A DNA stretch of 64,000 nucleotides, from NCBI GenBank assembly GCA_037576195.1, contig CM075102.1:17170745-17234744 (forward strand), written 5' to 3'. The notes under the pieces are model-generated. The model saw only the letters and a list, made by a program, of their open reading frames with translations, made no database searches and had not been told where the DNA came from. Both the position numbers and the translations under genes were made by a program. Below are positions 13,801 to 26,700 of this stretch, piece by piece. This stretch comes from Phytoseiulus persimilis. Its lineage: Eukaryota; Arthropoda; Arachnida; Mesostigmata; Phytoseiidae. Numbering within the stretch: position 1 is the stretch's first letter; each line of letters opens with the position of its first letter.

Positions 13801-15090
13801 TCTCAGCTTAATCAATCTGGGACGATGCGCTCATACAGAGAGAGATGGTTTATTCGTGTTTGGAGGAGGGATATATTACAGGACCTGACACACAAATGGC
13901 GCCTGGGGTCTACTTCGAGCAGCATTAAGTTCCGAATTCAGAATCGGAGACACTGAAATGTTGCAGCGCAATCATCATTGTGATCAATTCTAATCGAAGG
14001 AAAATCACAGTGTCAAGATTCCCTCTGCACATTAGCTTGTCAACCCGTTCACTCTACCGGCAAACCACCCCGGCTCAGTCATTCAGTATTGTTGAAGTCT
14101 TTGAAGACATCTCAACTGGCATCACCGGAGTCGCGCGATCCGTCGCAAAACAAGGCGGGCAGATTCCGATGCCGAGAGATCCGCCCTGGCGTCGAGCTGA
14201 GGGCGACCATGATCCCTCTTATACGCTCCGGGCGGGGGGGGGGGGGGAGGGGGAGGCAGCTCAGGGCGCCCGCAGAATCCATGAAAGCCTCGCTTGAGCG
14301 GGCTGCGAGTTGCGAGCTGAAGCAAAGTTGAATATCTCGGACCGACTGGCCGTTCGGTGAGAGGAGCTGGCGAAGTCATTGAGGCGTGGTCGCTGGTTGT
14401 ATTTCATGGAGTTTTTAGCCTCTCGGTTACGTACTGATATTTCGCACCCAGCCCTACCAGCCGGCTAACTGCTCTCTCGAGAACAAGCGAACGTGTTCTT
14501 CGACGATAAGAAAAGCTCCGCAAAAGAATATGAACAAAGGGAAACTCGACGTTGAAGCTTAGCACTTGGTTATCCATCTTGAACCAGTCCGCCCGCTCGC
14601 TGGCCGGCTTGACCGCTTCGCTGCCTGTTCACCCGTCCGACCCGTGCCCTGTTCGTCGCTCGTTCTTTCCTCACAGATTCCCCCCTCGTTCTCACTGCTT
14701 CTCCATCTGCCCTTTATTGAACGAGCGTAACGACTGATTTCGTCACCAGGACTACGACCATGCATTCACCCAATTGTTAGCGCTCGCAGAGAAGTTCGAT
14801 TCTTGGAGAGAGATTTTTCTTTGCTCACAGAACTCCGGATTATTCTCTCCAATTCTCTACCGGGCCCTCATTTCGATAGCTGGATAAATTCAGGATTGAG
14901 GGTGCCCAATAATCACGAGGCTCGTCCTTCACCGAACCGAGAACGATGATCTGCGAGGATATTCCAACTTGATTTCCAGCTACCCTAACATCCAACAGAT
15001 AACGGACCCCTAATTCCGCCAAATTATCCCCCAAATAACGGACATCTCAGATAAAAGACTCCTCGCCGCCGACCACCGAAGGCCGACAAC
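10860..15090. other. Intergenic DNA, no recognisable gene
   Basis: No exon chain, conserved domain or RNA gene could be recognised on either strand. The only distinctive item is the poly-G run at about 14231-14255. Confidence 0.5.
14231..14255. repeat. Poly-G tract
   Basis: A near-continuous run of G with a single C and A. It could form G-quadruplex structure on this strand. It sits inside coding-like noise with no known gene. Confidence 0.8.
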
Positions 15091-15109
15091 CGATTGTTGG
15101 AGGTGGCTC

Positions 15110-15605
15110 TGGTGTCGGTCTGACCATACTTCTGAGGCTCCATGGAAGTTATTCCGGGATCGATCTGACTATACCTTCGGGGGTCTACAGATATGATTCA
15201 GGGGTCGATCTGACCGTACTCTTGGGGGTCTATGGGGGATTCTGAAGTCGATCTGACTGTACTTTTCGGGGTCCGTGGAGGTTTATCGACGGCAAGTTCC
15301 TGGACTGAATCAGTGGTTCTATGCTACCAAAGAATCCATCCTGTAGTACATCAGGTAGTATTGTCAAATAAATGGCACAACAGTCCTGAAACAACTTCCG
15401 TGGATCTAAAAAAGTATGGTCAGATCGACCCGAGAATCATCTCCATAGCCCCCGAGGAATATTCCAAGGAGTATTGCTCCGAAAATATCGGTCAGATCGA
15501 TCCCGAAATCACCGACATCGGCCTCGATAAGTATGCTCACATCGGCCTCAAAAATCATCTCCAAAGAGTCAGATCGACCCAGAAGTCAGCTCCACGTACC
15601 CCCAA
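15110..15605. mobile_element. Inverted arrays of a ~45-bp unit (foldback-like)
   Basis: From about 15110 to 15285 there are four head-to-tail copies of a ~45-bp unit with core GTCGATCTGACCATACT followed by GGGGGTCTATGG. From about 15412 to 15600 the same unit appears in reverse complement (core TATGGTCAGATCGACCC), again in roughly three to four diverged copies, after a spacer of ~120 bp. The two arrays therefore form a large imperfect hairpin. This architecture resembles Foldback-type transposons, whose inverted termini are built of short tandem repeats. No transposase is present and no target-site duplication was found, so it is a non-autonomous or decayed element. Further copies lie at about 10772 and at 18462-18620. 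The open frame at 15232-15753 simply reads through the repeats and is not a gene. Confidence 0.65.
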
Positions 15606-16545
15606 AACTACAAAATATCTGGATCGATCTCGGAACCAAGTCCTTTTCCTGACGGGTCCACTAGATGCGAGGTCCGCTATCCGAGTGGGTCGTTATGCGC
15701 GGGATTTTGGGGGAGTTCCCGCTTGTGAACTGGTGATCTCAAACAGCGGTTGAGCATATCTGGTCCTGGAGAGCCGGCTGAGTACCCATATAATGAGTCC
15801 GTCTGTCTGCTCATCCGGAACGAATTGATTGCAACATGCGAAGCATAAACCTAATTACTGGAGTCTCTTCTGACAGTGGATGAATTCGAGCAAAAGCGAC
15901 GGGCTCTTCCGGGGCTAGTTCCTGACAGGTGACATGTGGTCCCTCCCATGTTTCGTGCCGTGTCGAATACTTGCTACAGGATAAGTTATGAATCATTATT
16001 AGCATAAACTGTGAAACGATGACGAGAAAGCCAACTCTATAACACATGTCCAGGAACTTCCGGATCTTCTCTGGAAGAGCTCCATGGGTTGCTGAGCTCA
16101 TTTTAGAATAAGAGTAGTCACTACGAGAATATCTGTTCCGCAGTTCATCGATGTTCTAGGTGAGCTCTCGGAGAAGTCTTGGAACGACGTTAGGGTCCGA
16201 TGCGTCGCCTACATAATTTACTCTCAGCGTTCTCGCAACAGAGTCCACCGTTCTTGAATCAGTCGACCGTTGTCGTACAAACACGCGGAACGCTGTTACG
16301 CACTCGTCCAACGCTCCATCTTCGTCGTGGTGCATTCGTAGCGCGACGAGAGTAAATATTCCTCCTGTTCCATATCGCTGCATTCCCCCAACTTGGCCCC
16401 AGTCGAGCTCTAAAAACCGTTGTCCATGCAGCGGAGCTTTTCTCGATTAGTGGTCGAGTGAAGACAAACAATCCCTGTCGCGACAAGTCGGAGACTGACG
16501 AAGGGAGTCAATTCTCAATCGAAAAGCAGACCAGGTAGGCGTAGG

Positions 16546-17060
16546 CAGTGGCTTATCCAGCTCGAGCGGCGCCCGGGCAAACCTGCAAAAATGCGCACTT
16601 GAATTACAGCAGCAGTGGAGGAGATTGACAGAACTTCGAATCCGTTTGTCTTCAGCTTTGCGCCCTCGAGAGATAGAGATGCAAGCCCTCAGTCGTCTGG
16701 TGAACATTCCTGTGCCTGAGTTGAGGCGAGTTTTATTGGAGTCCGAGACATTAATGGTATTTCATCTCTTCTGCGCCCCTAAGCTATGCGTCCCTGACTT
16801 CTCTGAGGCGAGATTCCGTTGTCGAGACAAATCGAGTCTCCAATGCAGACAGGAAGACAGTCAAACTTCAATTCCGATCAGGCGCCCCTCAGATTTCTGG
16901 GGCGTTTATCCGTTCGGACGACGAATTGAGTTAATTTTTCGGTTGGAACTACGGAATAAAAACAAGTACGGTTTCACGCCCACTAACGGCGCGCCCCATC
17001 AGCTCTGCGCCCGGGGCACGAGCCCCCTCTGCTCCTCCCCCCTCCCTAGATACGCCACTG
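16546..17060. mobile_element. Non-autonomous hAT-type element (MITE)
   Basis: The left end reads CAGTGGCTTATCCAG and the right end, in reverse complement, reads CAGTGGCGTATCTAG, so the terminal inverted repeats match at 13 of 15 positions. The flanking 8-mers are GGCGTAGG (16538-16545) and GGCGTATG (17061-17068), a 7-of-8 match. Eight-base target duplications and CAGTGGCG-type ends are known hallmarks of the hAT superfamily (Tip100/Zaphod-like branch), so the class is well supported. The interior is only ~485 bp and encodes no transposase, so it must have been mobilised in trans. Subterminal GC-rich sequence is present at both ends. The 167-codon frame at 16625-17128 crosses the element boundary and has no recognisable domain, so it is treated as chance. 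Confidence 0.85.
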
Positions 17061-17402
17061 GGCGTATGTATTGTGCAGAGTCCTCCGGTAGCGACGGATC
17101 AAAGACAAGCGTGCGCATCGATCATTAAGGAGATTCAGCAATTGACATCGGACGGGATCTCTCGATCGCAAGCAGAGCTCAAATGCAACGAGCGTTGGAT
17201 TCTTAAGAGGATCCCGTCAGATTTGAGCCAGTGTAGTTCTCGAAGGCAGCACGATCGTTAAGAACCGCACAATCGAGACTCCCGAGCGGAGCGGTGCGAT
17301 AATGACGCATGAAGCTCCTCATTCGTGATCCAGACATGGAGTATCAGCTCGCCAAATCGTTGCACTCCCCGGTTGAGTGACTGGAGAGTGTATACCCTGG
17401 AT

Positions 17403-18157
17403 CCCGAAAAATCGAGCCCGAAATGCATGGAGCCGGAAAATCGAGCCCGAAAAGCATGAAGCCGAAGAGCGTGAAGCCGGAAACCTCCTCTCCCAGCAGC
17501 GGAACGGTCGGGACTGGTTCAGCGGGTAGGAATCGCAGCTTCATTACGCTCAGCCTACCTACTTCTTCTGCCTCGCTTACGTCCTCGCTGTTCCGCATCT
17601 ACGGTCCCCTGTTCGAACTGAGCAAAGGTGAAGCTGCTACAGGAAGCAATCTGCTGAACGCGAATCTTGAAGTTTCCGAGGTTAACTTACTAGAACTGAA
17701 GAGGAACCTTCACCTCCACCTCTAGTACCATTCGCAGAATACGCTGTTACAACGCCTTGTTTTTCCCACCGGAAAGGGAATCCATCAGCGATTGCTCCGC
17801 TGTCTGGAGCTGAATCGTCGAAGCCACCGACGGTGTACTCCGTGGTCAACGAGTGATTCAGTGAACCAGACGACTCGGTGATATAACGTATCGGTGCTCC
17901 AGAATCACCTCAATGAACCTGTAACCTGCCTGGGACTCTTATTGGCTCCGAGCGGCGATTCGAGCTCACGGATTCTTCGCAGCAGGTGCGTGTCATCCAA
18001 TGGAGACTCACAAAGGTGCAGATCGACGAAACGACACCTAAATTTCATTCCGCCAAACCAGTCCCGACCTTTCCGCTGTTGGGAGAGGAGGTATCCGGTT
18101 TCATGCTTTTCGGGCTAGATTTTTCGGCTTCATGCGTTTCGGGTTCAAACTTTCGGC
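17403..18157. mobile_element. Inverted-repeat element with repeat-bearing arms
   Basis: The left arm (about 17403-17528) and the right arm (about 18050-18157) are reverse complements over more than 100 bp. Both contain the stretches GCCCGAAAAGCATGAAGCCG, ACCTCCTCTCCCA and GTCGGGACTGGTT or close variants. The outer part of each arm holds two to three tandem variants of a ~24-bp unit built on CGAGCCCGAAA followed by GCATGAAGCCG. The ~520-bp interior has no recognisable coding sequence. Neither precise ends nor a target-site duplication could be fixed. This is most simply a non-autonomous foldback-like DNA transposon, unrelated in sequence to the arrays on either side. Confidence 0.7.
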
Positions 18158-18340
18158 TTGTTGGACCCTAACAGACTGGAGATCGGAAGCATTCTGTGGT
18201 GCAATTTTTCGCCGTTCCACGTGGAAAATACCCGACGGTGCCGCGACAGCCGCTGGACGGGTTGCACCGCAATGCAGGCGTCGTGGAACTGTGTGCCAAG
18301 GGTACCGAGAGGTGGCAAGGGGTGTCGTATGAGGTTAAGC

Positions 18341-18709
18341 GATGCTTTTCCTCGTTTTCACCGTACTTTGAAGATAATTCCGCCCCGGTTCGATCACACT
18401 TCTGCCTCGTTCGCTCTCATTGATCGATCCGACAATATCTCTGGGCCTCCGTGTAGTTGATTGAGTATGCTCGAATCGACCCCGGAACTCCCTCCATAGA
18501 CCCGAAGAATTTGGGTCAGATCGACCCCAATATCACCTCCACAGGCCCCAGAAGTTAGGCTGGATCGACCCCGATATCATCTCAAGAGTCCTCGAAAAGT
18601 ATGGTCTGATAGAGGCGAACCACCTTCGAAGCAGGGTGAAAACCAGAAGAGTATGATTGGATCGAGGTGGAATACTATCGGAAGTACGGTGAGAACGGGA
18701 GAAGGCACC
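18341..18709. mobile_element. Inverted-repeat segment enclosing ~45-bp unit array
   Basis: The segment at 18341-18410 is the reverse complement of 18645-18709 with clear similarity, the shared core being AGTACGGTGAAAACG or close variants. Between the arms, at about 18462-18620, lie three to four copies of the same ~45-bp unit seen at 15.1-15.6 kb, in the orientation of the right-hand array there (core GTCAGATCGACCCC). The block may be the far part of one large element begun at 15.1 kb and later interrupted by the hAT MITE and the 17.4-18.2 kb element, or a separate copy. The sequence does not decide between these. Confidence 0.55.
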
Positions 18710-20288
18710 TCTTGGCGACGCGCGGCGCGTCCTCAGCCCCCTGGGGTGCCAATGTCGTGAAAGTTCGACGACCCCCTCTCCAACGGCTTCCAACCTGGAT
18801 TTCGTCTGAGAGAATCGGACCGTTCACCGCCCATCAGGTACATTCCAAATGAAGAACAGCTCACTTTAATGGCAGCAGAGCTCTCTTGCAGTGCTGCGTT
18901 GGCCGAACTTGTGAAGCTGTTGTCTGGTTGTGACAATGTGATGGGGCTTAACCTTCCTATCTCATGGAAACTTGAAATTCAGGCGTTTTTCTGAGGAGAA
19001 AAGTCCATTCAGAGCTGTGTTGGACAGTTTAATCCTCGCAAAGTTCAGGGGATAGGCCCTCCCACGAATCCATTTAGAACTTCCCAATAAACAAGATTAA
19101 CGCTCAGGCTGCATCGGTACTTATTTCGTCTCAAGTACATTAGAGGACCTTTGATCGCGATGTTTGAGACATTTCCTTCAAACACTGAATTCAGCGAACA
19201 CTCTCTGATAACACTCATTGCCGATTCTGCCTCGCGGACGGCACCTCAGTTCGAATGAAGCATGCCGAGTGGGAAATTTTCGGAGTTTCTATCGCCTGAC
19301 GAAAACTTCGACTTCTCTCGACGGATTCGGTCTCAGTGGGCTCGCTTCCGACCGCTTTCGATGATATTATCCTTAAATCTGGGAGATGAGTGACTACCTT
19401 TCCGACTGAAAGCATTACTGGAACTTTTGGTTGTGTGCACGCATGTGAATCCCGATGATTTTGCACGATGTAGTAATGTCCCGTATATCACGGAGAAATG
19501 CCAGATCTTCGGAATTCCATCGAGGACTGCAAATTCTGTGTATATTCATGGTTGTAAAAGTAGTCCCTTATCTCTCAAATCTCAGGGTAATTCGATCAAT
19601 GATTTTCTCCACGAACCGGTCGATTTGTTCGAGGTTTGACTGTGGATCAATTACCCAATACGGTGACTATCATCTCGCAGGCGATTAGACCCTCCTCCTT
19701 GTCTGGTGAACTTGATTTTGCTCGAACGCGAGTACGCCCGACAGAGGAGAGGTTTATGGACACTTCCGTTGATGAATGTTGTATCAAGGTAACGATTCGG
19801 GATCATCGATTGCTCCGAGAATTCAGACCGTTTCATTCTTCTCGTTGATCCGCATGACTCATGTGTACAGAGGGACGGGTTACGTTGATACGAGACACAA
19901 AAGAGCGTTGGAAACAGGAACCGAGAGCTCGCTGTCGCACAAAGCAGCAGATGGCCCGCTCTCGGGAACATGCTGTGTGTATGGGCATCCATGCGGATTG
20001 CAGTACATTCGAGCAAACAGAAATACAGATAGAAAGGCATAACGTCGGCCGGAGAGACACGAGGACAGATATACACACATTTGGCCGAGAATACGTCTGT
20101 CCTTGAGGAGCGTAATCATGATAGTTTTTTTCTGTCCGGGATTCTCAACCGAGGATGCATCGCTGTGTTTTGGACGCGACATTGTGAAAATGACGGCAAA
20201 CCCAGACAACGAAGCCTGATCTCGCGCAATCCATGTTTGCCTGCTAGTGAACGTGGTTATACTCTTTCTTCCCTCTCTGTGGCTCGGT

Positions 20289-20321
20289 ATACGTATATAT
20301 ATATATATAAATATATATACG
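20289..20321. repeat. AT dinucleotide microsatellite
   Basis: A TA-rich run flanked on both sides by GTATAC/ACG-like sequence, giving a nearly perfect palindrome. Confidence 0.85.
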
Positions 20322-20610
20322 CGTCTCCAACCCCGTCAGTACGTTCGTTCGTCTGCGCGGCCCCCTGTCTGGCTGACCGTACATGCTGCCTATACGCGTT
20401 TCCGCGTGTTCCGTGTTCAGATTCCCCTCTCCTTGCGTCCTTGCGCCTGTGTGTTGCGTCGCTTTCGCTGAGGCAGAAAAATGCCCAGCCATTTTTTATC
20501 GTTGCGTGTCCGGTGGGAAGATCTGACTGCGAAATCCTATTGTGATGCTCGTCCGCACATCCGGCAAGCGGGGCGGTCGCCTGAAAGGACAAATAAACAG
20601 CCGGGCGGCG

Positions 20611-20625
20611 GCAGGCAGGCAGGCA
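20611..20625. repeat. GGCA tetranucleotide microsatellite
   Basis: Three to four consecutive GGCA/CAGG units following a GGC-rich stretch. Confidence 0.7.
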
Positions 20626-23600
20626 ACTAGTACCCCTGGCATCTGGCGGCTGCTACCAGGATTCATGCGTTGTTCTTGTCGCTAACTTGAGCGAGATTAA
20701 TCACAGATAGGTGTGGGTGGTTGCTCGGTATTTCCCGTCCGCGGGAATATCTAAGACGGGGTAAATCCCACTGAGACCTCACGCGGAAATTAGCTCCCGA
20801 ATGTTTACTGCTCGTGTTGGATGCGCTCGATTATTCTTGTCGATTCCGCAATTGCGCTCCATCTTTATTTTCGCACGGTTCGGTCGTCCATCCCACGAGT
20901 CAGTTGGGTGGGCAGAATGTCTACCGCGGAAGCGGAGAACAGGTGTGTACACGGGATTGCGTATGTAAAACGAGGTATTCTCGGTTGGGAATGCAGCCTG
21001 TTCAACTAGTGGTACTAACAAGTAGCAGATCCGAAGTTCCAATGAAGCAAGCAACTATTAGTCGCACATCCGACTCAACAACGTGGTGAGCTGAAAGAAC
21101 GACTGAACGGATAATCGAATGCCTCGGCCGGCAATCGAGAGGAACCTTGGAGGAGAGGAACGATAGACCCATACGGTGGACGAGGGTGAGCGAGACTGAG
21201 ACGAAGAGGGTTCAGGCGGAAAAACCTTACAAAACACCGACGCCGACCGAAACGCCAGGGAGCGCGGGCCGTCCCAGGCCGGAACAGGCTCAGCTCTAGC
21301 GATGGTGTTATCGAGTATCGCATTTTATTGATCTGGCTCAATGCGCTTACCGTACGTGAGATGTATCGGCGTATTCTCTGGCTCGCCGTCATCAAGGATT
21401 GATCCGAATACACGGCATGCTCATCTGAATTTGACAAACGGCGGCTCTTTCTCGGCAGATACCGTATGCAAATATTGTCATGACAAACGATTCGCAGCAC
21501 ACGAGTCACCCACTGTGCCGGTAGTTCAGTCACCTGACCGGCCGCCCATGGACTAGAGGCTGTACAAATTTTATCGTCAGAAAACTCGAGGTGACATTGC
21601 TACTCGATGTTTCACCGAGAATCGCGAGCGACAACTGCTTGAAGAGTCTAGAATATCGGTGAGGAGGGGTCGGAAGAGGGAACCGATTCTCAGCACCATG
21701 GATATAATTTTCATCAAAGGCAAAGAAAATGGTGCGTCGCCGTGCAGCACGCGAACGTAGGGCGAGCGAAAGCGTCAAGGGAAGCAAACTGAATACCATT
21801 GCGAATAACGCCCCATAGAGAGGGGAAGCTTCGCCTGTTTTACGAGCAAGCGCGTCTCTGTGTAATGCTGAATACAATATAGGAGAATCATGGGGTCGCT
21901 CCGCGCCTTATAGTTGACTGAACAACAGCGAGGCCAGGAGGAAAAAGAGCGCTATCGACCCTGAGCATGTCTGAGTGGGAACAAATGCACAGTTCAGTAT
22001 CCTTTTCGCGAAGAGAGCCTGGACTTGCGCAGCGCAGACATTGATTCGATGGAGAGTACCCGGAATTCAAGCGAGCGGCCCCGATGATCGAACGGAGCCT
22101 CCGTTCACTCCTCTATCCAACAACAAGCATTACATGCGAATATCGTGTGTGGATCCGTTCTCCATGCAATCTGCTGCTTGAACGGGAAACAATACGGACG
22201 TTATTCCGATGGGGGCACTCGGGAGCTGGGCTCATTCGGTGGGTGGAGCTTGTCGTGCTCAAAAACTTCTTCCAGCGCGCTCCGGCGTGGGGAGTGATTT
22301 TGAGGAAGTGCGTACGGATTCTACTCCATCAAGCTTCCGGCTATGCCAAGTCCGCTGGAAACAAGTTAATTCTGACAACCGTATCGCGAACGGGCAACAA
22401 GATTCCGGCGCAACAAGATTCAGAGGCGACAGAAACCGCCACGCGATGGAAATTGTGTTTCATGAGCGTTACAATGGAACAGATCCAAGCGGAGAGATAC
22501 CCGAACACACATGTACTTGAGAAACCTTGAGGGCTGAAGTTCGTCTGGAACAGATGTCCGAGAACAGGTGAGTAAGAACCGGATTCTGAAACGAGAGCGA
22601 CCGCAACGTTCCAACAGCGGCTGGTCAGGCGGTTGAATTCCGAGGAAACCAAGGAGCAGGAGGAGCGGGCTCCGAGAATCTGGAACGAAAAAGGTTGACA
22701 GCAAGTTTTCTCTTCCGGGACGACATTCCTTTCTCAACCGTAGGGGAAGCTGGATGTGTCGGTAGCTGGAGCGATCCACGAGGGAGTTCAAAGCCACGAG
22801 GCCCCACCCCTCGTCGATCGAGGAGACTCTGAAAATGCGACACGCTCAGTCGAGTCAAACTTCACCTGTCAAGGAAATGATGGAAGGAACATTCTGAACA
22901 AGCAGGCCGGGGAGGCTGAAGCGCAGAAGACCCAACGAACAGGGATGATTCGGACGCCGCTAGCGAAAACGGATGATCAGGAGAGTCGCACTCAAAGAAC
23001 GCAGAAAAGTGCATGCACCTCGCTCACGCTGAGAAGGAGGCCGCAACTACCGTATCTCGGCCTAGGCGACGATCGCTCCGTCGGCATACAAGGCTCGTTA
23101 CATAGGTTCCCCTCCGGCTGGTCGAACTGGGTTGTTCGGCCAGTAGAATCTGCAACCGGAGGCTTCTGACTTTGCTGGCAGCTTGATATTCAACGATGGC
23201 GTTGCCGATGCTCTCCAGGTCATTTTGCTCCAGGCTCTCGGCTTTAGCGATCTTCTTTGTCTGCTGCTGTGGAAATCCCTCCGTGCGTCCGTTTACGGCG
23301 AAAAACTTCCGAACAGAAGCCACCAGTGAGACGTTTCCTCGATCAAAATCGACTGCTCCGACATCGTGTCGAGCCTGAACCAGCATCGCTCGTTGCAGTT
23401 TACATTGATGGCCGGATCAGCACTGCAGGGGTCCAGCATTGCATTTGATTGTAGGAACTCCATCATTCGCGGAAGGTACTGCGCGCGTTGCTCGCACCTC
23501 ATACATAAAATATTCTTCTCGAGGAGATTTTCCGGTGGTGCAAATGGTCTAGATACCCGGCTGGATTTCCTAACTGACTCAGTATGCCGTTCTGGCGGCT

Positions 23601-23724
23601 CAACGCGAGACGCCGTTGAAGGAGAACGTAGTACGCTGGCTGTCGGTACACGCGTATGAATCATGGGAAGTTATTCGGTGCTATCACCACACTCGACCGA
23701 AGTCGTCCCTCTTCGAAGAATTCT

Positions 23725-23747
23725 CCCGCGCCGCTCATCGGCGCGGG
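23725..23747. repeat. Perfect GC hairpin, 9-bp arms
   Basis: CCCGCGCCG at 23725-23733 pairs perfectly with CGGCGCGGG at 23739-23747 across a 5-base loop. Such a short hairpin has no assigned role in nuclear DNA and is listed as structure only. Confidence 0.7.
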
Positions 23748-26700
23748 GGGGAATGGTTCCGAATCTCCATTGTTGATTGCAAGTGTGCTTCCGTGAGATC
23801 GAATCGATTCCCTCCTGAGCCTTTCGAAGTGTTCCAAATCATTCACGATATCGGGGAGCTGCATTCCAACCTCCCTCTAAGAGTCTTGCTCTCATGATTC
23901 GCCTCTGTGAGTCGGTTCGACAGCGTCAGACATCGAAGCCCAGCCCTGGCATGCTTCTTGTTGTCTCCTAACATCATGAGCGAAACTTTGATGACTAGTT
24001 GTTTCATTCTGACCCATTCTGTCCGCTCATGTGAGCAGTCAATCCATTGGAAGCTCGACCTGAACTTCAGATGCTCAACTGTGTACTCTTTCGTTCCGGT
24101 TCTCGAACGGGATCACCGAAAGGAGCCCAGCTCTTCGAGCAGTTCTATGGTGCTGCCGGATTCGAGTCTTGAACTTTCCTGACCTGGTGCAGCTCACCCG
24201 AGGTCGGTGGGAACCACATTTTTCGTCAAAACGTTGAGCCTCACGAGCGTCTTCTATATATGTATCTTGGACTGGAGAACTCGAAGGATTTTTCTAGACC
24301 CGACGTAGACATCTTCACACTCGAAAGCTCCCTGAAATCCGCCGACAAGTTGACGCGATGTTTATCCCTTATGTTGATCACATCATATAAGCGTTGTTCT
24401 GCGTTGTTTCGGATCCTTGATCTTAGATGTCGAATGTGTATGGGATGACAAGGAGACCGAACTCGAAGCTTGGAGAGACTCCGTCGTCTTTCCCTTGCTG
24501 CGCTAGCCATGCGAGGTCGGCGCGTCTCTCGCTCGCTGAGTGGCTGAGCAAAGTACGAGAAGAGACAACCCTCGGAATTCAGAGCACGTCCATAGCCTTT
24601 AACGATAACGACCTCCGCCAGATTTGCTCGTTCCGACGTTCCCATATTTCTCGTTCCACTCGCTTCCCTGCTCCCAACGGGAAATCCAACTTATTCATAA
24701 TAATGTCGAGCGGAAAATAACTATCGTATTGGCTATCGTTTTTCCCTCTCTCCTGCGAGTTCAATTTATTGGTAATTCTCGTTCCATTTCAAATTCAGAG
24801 GCGATGGCCGAAGAGCTCTTCTGGGCGCTGGCTCATCACGACTGAACGAGACTGGAGTGAATTCCCGAAACTTCCGTACATGCTTCGATTCTCAAGACGC
24901 GAACTCGATGAGTTGTGGCGTTTGAAGATGATATGCGCTGGACAGAAGACAGGTCAGTCGACGCAATGATTCTCATGCCTTGATCGTACACTCCGAACAG
25001 GAACATTCTGTGAACATTAGAGATATAGGGGTCATACCGAGGAAATGGTTCATCGCAGGGAGAGGTGACCCCGTTGTATTTCCGACATGTGGAGCAACAG
25101 CCAGCCCGATAATCTTGCCGTCTCGGTGTCTTTTCCCATCCTCATGATATCCAAGACTTCGAATAATGATAATCACTGGGTATTCCTGAGTCTCGCCGCA
25201 GGCCGCGCATCCCGGGAGGAAGCCGGCTCAGTGAGACCACGAACCCGAGTCCGAGCTGATGGACAACTTCGAAATCGTTCTGACTGACACCGTTCAGGTC
25301 AATTAACGTACTCGTTCGAGGTCCTCGCGGAGCTTCTTCCCGGCTCACAGCGTCCAAGTTCATCTCTCAGTCTGCTAGGAGACCCGTATCCACTCAATCT
25401 CACTCATTCGTGCGCGCCGTTGCGTTGCCGGGCTACTCCATGAACGCATCGATCGGACTGCGTAACTCTGGTGCCCCGATCTCACGAGGATGCACTCTTA
25501 TAGGTGAAACCGCGTTTGTAGGTTGATGCTCTCGTCCCGTTTCACACAGCCTCGAGCCGTTAAACTCACCCTCCACTCCTGCAGAAAAGGAAGAGTTCCT
25601 ATTGAACCGAGATGACAGGGTTGTCATCTTAAGTCGGGATCTTTCTCACCCTCTGTTCTTTTGCTCATAACTCGATGAGGAATCATCCGATTCTGGAATT
25701 ATTTTTTGCGTACGATCGCTTTAAGTATGGCTCGTCTTCCTCTCTTCGATTCTCGCGAATCGTTGGGACATTCAATTTTGTGAATCGACTCAAATATTCC
25801 GTTTTCTTTTCAAGTTCCCTCAAAAAGCTGATCGAATTCGGAAGTGCCAAGGTCGACGCAGGATGGGAGGCTGCTCAAACTATCGGCAACTCCAGATTTC
25901 CAACTTAGGATCTGTAAGGAGGGCAAAACATCGTTTCAACCTTGACGTCAAGATCGACCTCCCGACAAGATCGCGTCCTCTTTGCAATTCGGCCCGTAAC
26001 TCTTCAGGGAAGCCGAATTTGAGAAATTTCCCGATCGAAGAAAGCTCTCAGATTGGTCCGAACTATCCGACAGTGAAGTCCATGGGGCGATACGATCATT
26101 TTTTTCTCCGCCCGAAAATCGGTTTTTCGATCAGTTTTTCGAGAAAAGTTGGATAAAAAAAAGGCAATCTTTGAGTCGATTTACAGAATTCCATTTTTAA
26201 CCGATCGACGGGAAATCGGATGGAAGCTGCGCCATCCCCCCAGCTATCGAACGCAAAAAAACTTCAAAATCGGATGAGTTTTCAGCGAGCAATGAGCAAG
26301 AGAAGAGAAGAGAGAGCAAGGAAATTCACGACTTACGATGACCACCCTGTATATCGGGATTCGTCGAGAATGCACGATTCGAATATTTCGAGGAATTTGT
26401 CGAAAACAAGAAAGAATCACGCCCAGCTTCCCATCACATCTTAGCAGTTTCCCGATCGCACGGACGTTGTCGGTCATTCAATGCTCCTGCTTCCTGGAGC
26501 CGAGACGTCATTCTACACCTGGAAAACATGAAGTCCCAGCAGCTCTAGGAACGAGTAGGAACTCCGTATCTCGGAGCTGTGAGAATTTACCAAACTTCCG
26601 AAAAAGAACATCTGTCCGATTGTTATGGTGATAGCGCCCCTTTACTGTCCTCAAGACCTCTACATTCCAGGAAACAACTCTTGCACAATTTTCCTGCCTT

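Noticed and set aside
15110-15605. CRISPR-like repeat spacing
   Set aside because: The units abut or drift without unique spacers of constant size, they occur in both orientations, and the context is eukaryotic.
15232-15753. 173-codon + frame with a repeated QIDP pattern
   Set aside because: The repetition comes from reading through the inverted ~45-bp unit arrays; no domain is present.
16625-17128. 167-codon + frame
   Set aside because: It starts inside the hAT MITE and runs past its right end into flanking DNA, so it cannot be a unit of the element, and it resembles no transposase.
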